Shown one piece after another: positions 6,236-9,268 of a stretch of DNA of 9,268 nt. Position numbers and translations under genes: made by a program. The DNA is from Candidatus Saccharimonadales bacterium (GTDB lineage Bacteria > Patescibacteriota > Saccharimonadia > Saccharimonadales > UBA4665): positions 1 to 9,268 of the forward strand of contig JANWHZ010000034.1 of NCBI GenBank assembly GCA_025450135.1. Direction: 5' to 3'. The notes beneath the pieces were generated by a model. The model was not told where the DNA came from, made no database searches, and saw only the letters and a list, made by a program, of their open reading frames with translations. Within the stretch, counting starts at the first letter, position 1. Every line of letters begins with the position of its first letter.

Positions 6236-6264
6236 TTGACTAGCCCCCAACCTTCACCTATAAC
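6236..6264 (+). promoter_or_regulatory. Predicted promoter of the 6291-8581 gene group
   Basis: TTGACT (6236-6241) and TATAAC (6259-6264) each match 5 of 6 consensus positions and are 17 bases apart, the best promoter in the window. Transcription would start near 6271. GGGGAG (6279-6284) lies six bases before the ATG at 6291. With no later promoter seen, it probably drives the split gene, the DUF475 gene and the glycosylase together. Confidence 0.7.
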
Positions 6265-6290
6265 GAGGGAGAGTACTTGGGGAGCATAGA

Positions 6291-6497
6291 ATGACAGAAA
6301 CAAAGGACCGTGACGATCAATCGAGCGACCATGAAGATGGTGCGATGTGGAGGCAAGTGCACGAGCTTTTAACTCGATTAGGCGTTGCTAGTGGTATAGG
6401 TTCTGGCCTAGTCGGTGGGGCAAGCGAAGGAGATACTGCGACGTCGGGCGAACATGACTGGCAGCGAGATATTATGGCAATGCATCAAGCCAGGTAG
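6291..6497 (+). CDS. N-terminal part of a gene split by a frameshift
   Basis: From ATG 6291, preceded by GGGGAG and a strong promoter, the frame gives 68 residues: an acidic start (MTETKDRDDQSSDHEDG), a helix WRQVHELLTRLG, a Gly/Ser-rich stretch (VASGIGSGLVGGASEG) and EHDWQRDIMAMHQAR before TAG. The frame one base back is open from 6458 to 6964 with no ATG anywhere in it, and continues as ASSQVGYTYFYPIG from 6482. The simplest reading is one gene of about 225 residues that has lost a base somewhere between 6458 and 6497. I do not recognise the family. No slippery heptamer is visible at the junction, which argues against programmed frameshifting. Confidence 0.6.
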   Translation: MTETKDRDDQSSDHEDGAMWRQVHELLTRLGVASGIGSGLVGGASEGDTATSGEHDWQRDIMAMHQAR

Positions 6498-6637
6498 GGT
6501 ATACCTATTTTTATCCTATAGGCCATCAAAAGGAGGATGCTCCAGATACTGTTACCATCGTACTTGTCGGTTACATCCTTCCAGTAAAACCCGACAGGAC
6601 GCAAATAGTTGCACTATTCAATAACGGTGCGCATGAT

Positions 6638-6964
6638 GTGCTGTCTGAGCCGCACGATGCAGATCTAAAGCAAGAATTTCGAGCTCGGTTTATACCTGGC
6701 GGTGTGCTGTTCGTATTGGAGCCTGTGAGCCCATTAGATAGCGCAAGGCAACTGTTTCTAAATCAAGCAGTATATAAACTTGGCTCGCTCATCCAGTACG
6801 ATGAACCAGCACATGGCACGAAAGCCTCTGACGCCTTAGCCGACGCGGTGCGCCTTGCCCCAGCAATTACTGAGCTGCGTCGCGAAGTTACGCAGCATAA
6901 TCTTGGACAAGCAGCGCTCACAATGCAACAAATCGCTCCCCCTGACGCAGACCAAGACGAATAG
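6638..6964 (+). CDS. C-terminal part of the frameshift-split gene, unknown function
   Basis: The only conventional start in this frame is GTG 6638, which has no ribosome site, but the frame is open from 6458 and the translation before 6638 looks like real protein (VGYTYFYPIGHQKEDAPD, then TVTIVLVGYILPVKPDRTQ, IVALFNNGAHDV). The part after 6638 has 108 residues: FRARFIPGGVLFVLEPV, a helix around SARQLFLNQAVYKLGSLIQYDE, and a charged tail ending in PPDADQDE. It is mostly soluble and of alpha/beta type; no family is recognised. It belongs with the 6291-6497 fragment as one broken gene. Its stop is seven bases before the DUF475 ATG, so both share a transcript. Confidence 0.6.
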   Translation: MLSEPHDADLKQEFRARFIPGGVLFVLEPVSPLDSARQLFLNQAVYKLGSLIQYDEPAHGTKASDALADAVRLAPAITELRREVTQHNLGQAALTMQQIAPPDADQDE

Positions 6965-6971
6965 AGTAGCT

Positions 6972-8003
6972 ATGCTACGATTGGTATACATGAAGCAACT
7001 CATCCATAGCTTCGGTATCTCCGTTACACTCACATTGCTCGGGCTTGGCTATGTATTAATTGCGAAGGGTGTGGACGCGGGATTCGTTGCCCTTATTCTG
7101 GCTGCAATTGAGCTTGCCTTTAGCTTTGATAACGCGATCTTAAATGCGCAGATATTGACGCGTCTCAGCCCACTTTGGCGTAGGCTGTTTCTGAGCGTCG
7201 GCATCGTAATTGCTATTTTCGGTGTCCGTACATTATTGCCGCTCGGGATTGTTAGCCTCACTGCACGCCTGCCATTTGGGCAAGTAGCCGATCTGGCATT
7301 CAATCATCCTTTGCAGTACGCAGCAGAATTGACTAAAGCACATACTGCAGTCACCGCCTTTGGTGGTGCATTTCTCCTCATGTTGTCGTTACATTTTTTT
7401 CAGGCTGATCATGAGGTACATTGGTGGCGCCGCGTCGAAATACCACTGTCCCATTTTGAGTATTGGTGGCTGCCGCTTGGAATTACAACTGCCGCTGTTG
7501 GTTTAGTGGCAGTTCTGCCGGCAAACCAAGATCACCGGGCGTCATTTATCGCTGGTATTGGCGGCATCTTACTCTATAGCGCAATCAACGGGGGAATTGC
7601 ACTAATCAATAAGCAATTTGTAAACACCAAGCCGGTTGTTCATCAGATTGGCTGGGTAGCATTTGCGTCCTTCGTGTACCTGGAAGTGCTCGATGCAAGC
7701 TTATCGTTCGACGGTGTCATCGGCGCATTCGCCATCACGAATAGTGTTATTCTTATTGCCGTTGGCTTAGGCATCGGTGCAATATGGGTCCGTTCGTTAA
7801 CTGTCTTTATGGTGCGCCATCGAACGCTCGAGGCATACAAATACTTGGAGCATGGTGCGCATTACGCGATCCTCGTACTTGCTGTTGCCATGTTGCTAGC
7901 TGCGATCGTCGAGGTACCTGATTACATTACAGGCGTGCTATGTTTGGGCTTGATCGCAGCAGCAGTCGTGACGTCGCGGCAAGCGATCGAAGAAAAAATT
8001 TGA
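6972..8003 (+). CDS. DUF475 (TerC-like) integral membrane protein
   Basis: A 343-residue membrane protein with about nine hydrophobic segments. It has the paired signatures of DUF475 proteins, which belong to the TerC/LysE-type transporter group: IELAFSFDNAILNAQIL (46-62) in the first half and LEVLDASLSFDGVIGAFAITNS (237-258) in the second. The acidic residues (E47, D53, D241, D247) lie in membrane segments and are the likely ion-binding sites. TerC relatives are linked to metal ion export, for example manganese; the substrate here is unknown. The frame is open back to 6855, but that would overlap the preceding gene by 110 bases, so ATG 6972 is preferred; ATG 6990 is also possible. Neither has a good ribosome site. 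The glycosylase gene follows two bases after the stop. Confidence 0.85.
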   Translation: MLRLVYMKQLIHSFGISVTLTLLGLGYVLIAKGVDAGFVALILAAIELAFSFDNAILNAQILTRLSPLWRRLFLSVGIVIAIFGVRTLLPLGIVSLTARLPFGQVADLAFNHPLQYAAELTKAHTAVTAFGGAFLLMLSLHFFQADHEVHWWRRVEIPLSHFEYWWLPLGITTAAVGLVAVLPANQDHRASFIAGIGGILLYSAINGGIALINKQFVNTKPVVHQIGWVAFASFVYLEVLDASLSFDGVIGAFAITNSVILIAVGLGIGAIWVRSLTVFMVRHRTLEAYKYLEHGAHYAILVLAVAMLLAAIVEVPDYITGVLCLGLIAAAVVTSRQAIEEKI

Positions 8004-8005
8004 GT

Positions 8006-8581
8006 ATGCCGGGTACTGCATGGGACGCGTTATCGGGACCATCCTGGGAGGTAGCGCCGAGGCTCCTCGGTTCGCACCTTGTACACGAGCTTAATGGTAA
8101 AAAACTTGTAGCAAGGATAGTGGAGACCGAAGCGTACGATCAGGCGGACGCGGCTAGTCACAGCTATCGCGGACGAACTCCACGCACCGATGTCATGTTT
8201 GGCCAAGCAGGGTGCTTGTATGTGTATTTATCATACGGTATGCATTATTGCTGCAATATTGTTACTGGGCTAGAAGGACGGGGCTCCGCGGTGCTTGTGC
8301 GGGCAGCGCAGCCTATAGAAGGGCTGGACGTAATGAGGGTATTACGCCATGGCGTCAAGGACGCTCAGCTAACAAACGGGCCAGGTAAGGTGTGCCAAGC
8401 GTTGCGCATTGACAGGCGATTTAATGGTCATGACTTGCGCCAAGTACCGCTCGTACTTGTTCTCAAGGAGCCTATCGTAGCCGACCAGATTGTTCAGACA
8501 ACCAGGGTAGGTATTTCTAGGGCTAAAGGTGAACCGTGGCGTTTCTATATTAAAGATTCACCATTCGTATCAAAAAAGTAA
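8006..8581 (+). CDS. mpg: 3-methyladenine DNA glycosylase (AAG/MPG family)
   Basis: A 191-residue base-excision repair enzyme that removes alkylated and deaminated purines such as 3-methyladenine and hypoxanthine by cutting the N-glycosidic bond. Compared with the human AAG enzyme the active site is complete: VETEAY (39-44) holds the catalytic Glu (E42) and the base-flipping Tyr (Y44), ASHSYRG holds H52, YVYLSYGMHYCCNIVT (72-87) holds N84, VLVRAAQP holds R99, and TNGPGKVCQALRI (123-135) is the family signature. The C-terminal GEPWRFYIKDSPFVS (175-189) is typical. The open frame extends back to 7940, but the family begins near residue 10 of this version, so ATG 8006 is chosen, two bases after the DUF475 stop. 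There is no clear ribosome site; translational coupling is likely. Confidence 0.93.
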   Translation: MPGTAWDALSGPSWEVAPRLLGSHLVHELNGKKLVARIVETEAYDQADAASHSYRGRTPRTDVMFGQAGCLYVYLSYGMHYCCNIVTGLEGRGSAVLVRAAQPIEGLDVMRVLRHGVKDAQLTNGPGKVCQALRIDRRFNGHDLRQVPLVLVLKEPIVADQIVQTTRVGISRAKGEPWRFYIKDSPFVSKK

Positions 8582-8595
8582 ATAGGAGGGGTACG

Positions 8596-8694
8596 ATGGG
8601 CGGATTAATGGGTCTGTGGGTGTGCCACATCTCAGCGCTCCGCCGCATCGACCTGACCACGTGGTCAGGATTTACTATAGTGTCAGAATGGTAG
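8596..8694 (+). CDS. Possible 32-residue protein with strong ribosome site
   Basis: AGGAGGGG (8584-8591) lies four bases before ATG 8596 and opens a 32-codon frame (starts MGGLMGLWVCHISALRR) that ends at TAG 8692-8694. It begins 14 bases after the glycosylase stop. The protein has no recognisable family, has four Trp/Cys residues, and its second half is encoded across an 18-bp palindrome. Apart from the ribosome site there is no coding evidence; its stop abuts the end of the minus-strand membrane gene. Confidence 0.25.
   Translation: MGGLMGLWVCHISALRRIDLTTWSGFTIVSEW
8652..8669. repeat. Perfect 18-bp palindrome between convergent genes
   Basis: CCTGACCACGTGGTCAGG is identical to its own reverse complement, with no loop. 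It lies 70 bases after the glycosylase stop and 26 bases beyond the minus-strand membrane gene. Four bases later ACTATAGT (8674-8681) is another perfect 8-bp palindrome. No T-run follows on either strand, so it is either a non-canonical bidirectional terminator or a protein-binding site. Confidence 0.6.
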
Positions 8695-8970
8695 TCACGG
8701 CCAGAACAGCCTGTGCCCAAGTATTGGTACGGCGAAGAGTTCCGTGAGGATACACACCGCGACGATAACGAAGACCCAGTCGACAATTCTGTAGATGACT
8801 GCCTGTTTAGCGCGGACTGTTGCTGCAGTTGCATGAATCGGGGCGATAACCACGGCTAATACGACTGAGAGGCAGAAAGCGAAGTGGCTTTCTGCTCCTT
8901 CCATGATATGCTCACGTACAAATGCGAACAGTATCCAGTCAATGCTGAGCAGGAGCATAACTGTCGACAC
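8695..8970 (-). CDS. Small three-helix membrane protein, start region probably frameshifted
   Basis: The frame from GTG 8970 gives 91 residues with three hydrophobic segments (about 3-19, 31-50 and 63-85) and a short polar link (TVRAKQ). No family is recognised. The frame is open further upstream and reads KTRKKQRDWPTVVSTVML, a natural basic start before the first helix. GGAAGG (9023-9018) and GTG 9010-9008 are an ideal ribosome site and start, seven bases apart, but GTG reads only MKD before TAG. Removing one base (the G at 9004) would join them to give MKTRKKQRDWPTVV. So the gene probably starts at 9010 and carries a one-base insertion, natural or a sequencing error. A promoter lies about 60 bases upstream. 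Confidence 0.65.
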   Translation of the reverse strand: MSTVMLLLSIDWILFAFVREHIMEGAESHFAFCLSVVLAVVIAPIHATAATVRAKQAVIYRIVDWVFVIVAVCILTELFAVPILGHRLFWP

Positions 8971-9072
8971 AACGGTCGGCCAGTCACGCTGCTTTTTTCT
9001 AGTCTTTCACAAGACCGCCTTCCTTTCTGAGGGTACTTTCGACGGATCGCCGCCGAATACTACGGTGAAAAA

Positions 9073-9102
9073 AGTATGAACGTACATTGTTCGTACAGTC
9101 AA
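9073..9102 (-). promoter_or_regulatory. Predicted promoter of the small membrane protein gene, with repeats in the spacer
   Basis: On the minus strand TTGACT (9102-9097) and CATACT (9078-9073) are 18 bases apart (5 of 6 and 4 of 6 consensus matches). Transcription would begin near 9066, about 56 bases before GTG 9010. On the plus strand the spacer contains CGTACA at 9081-9086, and a second copy at 9092-9097 reaches one base into the -35 box; the copies are spaced 11 bases. On the minus strand GAAC-N7-GTTC also falls between the boxes. This placement is typical of a repressor site. Confidence 0.5.
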
Positions 9103-9268
9103 TGTTCAGGAGTGATACGCTCCGTAGCTCTTGTCGTGAAGGTGTATCGTGTGTGGTCATAACCTAACCAAAACTGTGCCTAAAGTCACTTGCAAGCTGC
9201 CCGTCTTAGGCATAAGCTAGATACTAGGAAGTGTGAGGCTTCCTAGAAAAGCCCGGGTTCGTCCCGGG
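9103..9268. other. Gene-free stretch with a series of inverted repeats
   Basis: No convincing reading frame is seen. Perfect inverted repeats occur in a row: GGAG-N7-CTCC (9109-9123), TGCCTAA-N22-TTAGGCA (9177-9212, with CTTGCAAG inside), CTAGGAAG-N7-CTTCCTAG (9224-9246) and CCCGGG-ttcgt-CCCGGG (9252-9268, at the window end). On the minus strand the last hairpin is followed by cTTTTct, so it could be a terminator for a gene to the right. Alternatively the whole stretch is a structured RNA or regulatory leader. It is not a recognisable tRNA, tmRNA or RNase P RNA. Confidence 0.45.

Noticed and set aside
6458..6500. Programmed -1 frameshift in the split gene
   Set aside because: No X-XXY-YYZ slippery heptamer and no obvious downstream stem or pseudoknot is visible at the junction.
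6415..6624. Plus-strand 69-residue frame inside the split gene
   Set aside because: Third frame of the same stretch; Cys/Arg/Ser-rich random composition, and the other two frames explain the region.
6855..6971. Upstream extension of the DUF475 gene
   Set aside because: It would overlap the preceding gene by 110 bases and adds a hydrophilic stretch unlike the family's start.
7940..8005. Upstream extension of the glycosylase
   Set aside because: It lies inside the DUF475 gene, adds Arg/Ser-rich residues and is not needed for the fold.
8550..8834. Minus-strand 94-residue frame
   Set aside because: It overlaps the glycosylase end and the better-supported membrane gene, and has Ser/Arg-rich random composition.
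9081..9096. LexA (SOS) box
   Set aside because: The GAAC and GTTC arms are seven bases apart instead of the four of the Gram-positive box, and the alphaproteobacterial type uses direct, not inverted, arms.
9252..9268. tRNA T-arm look-alike (GGGTTCGTCCC)
   Set aside because: With a normal G53-C61 stem the loop is only five bases, and the preceding hairpin lacks U33 in its loop, so no tRNA can be drawn.
1..9268. CRISPR arrays, insertion sequences or prophage genes
   Set aside because: No regularly spaced repeats, transposase motifs or phage structural genes were seen on either strand.

Overview
The window is about 9.3 kb of compact bacterial chromosome with mid-range GC, short intergenic gaps and many very small proteins. 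TGA ends genes normally (bactofilin-like gene, DUF475 gene), so the glycine-UGA code of some candidate phyla does not apply. The mix of genes resembles Patescibacteria, and I would guess a Saccharibacteria (TM7)-type genome: exported helical proteins, two ECF-type sigma factors with unusual extra domains, a membrane-anchored bactofilin-like beta-helix protein, a CNNM-type transporter without the CorC domain, a DUF3467 protein and a DUF475 transporter. This placement is an inference from gene content, not from a marker gene.

Layout. 1-1330 (+): the end of a helical, probably exported protein, followed one base later by a sigma factor that carries its own membrane segment. 1327-2316 (-): a CNNM/CBS transporter whose stop codon overlaps that of the sigma gene. 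2404-3002 (+): a cupin and a DUF3467 protein. 3092-3287 (+): the remnant of a small two-helix membrane protein that keeps a good promoter and ribosome site but is broken by a frameshift and a stop codon. 3300-4565 (-): a second sigma factor with a long Ala/Pro-rich N-terminus. 4696-4869 (-): a 57-residue CsbD/LEA-like stress protein. 5022-6161 (+): the bactofilin-like membrane protein, transcribed divergently from it. 6291-6964 (+): an unrecognised gene split by a frameshift. 6972-8003 and 8006-8581 (+): DUF475 membrane protein and 3-methyladenine DNA glycosylase, two bases apart. 8695-9010 (-): a small three-helix membrane protein whose start is one base out of frame. 9103-9268: no gene, but several inverted repeats.

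How the parts fit. The theme is the cell envelope and its regulation: two ECF-type sigma factors, neither beside a separate anti-sigma gene, sit among membrane and exported proteins. Promoter-like -35/-10 pairs with 17-18 base spacers are readable before five genes, and some overlap inverted or direct repeats that look like operators. The most useful points are the membrane-tethered sigma factor, the unannotated 57-residue gene, the three broken reading frames (decay or sequencing indels), and the operator-like repeats at 4924-5001 and 9073-9105.
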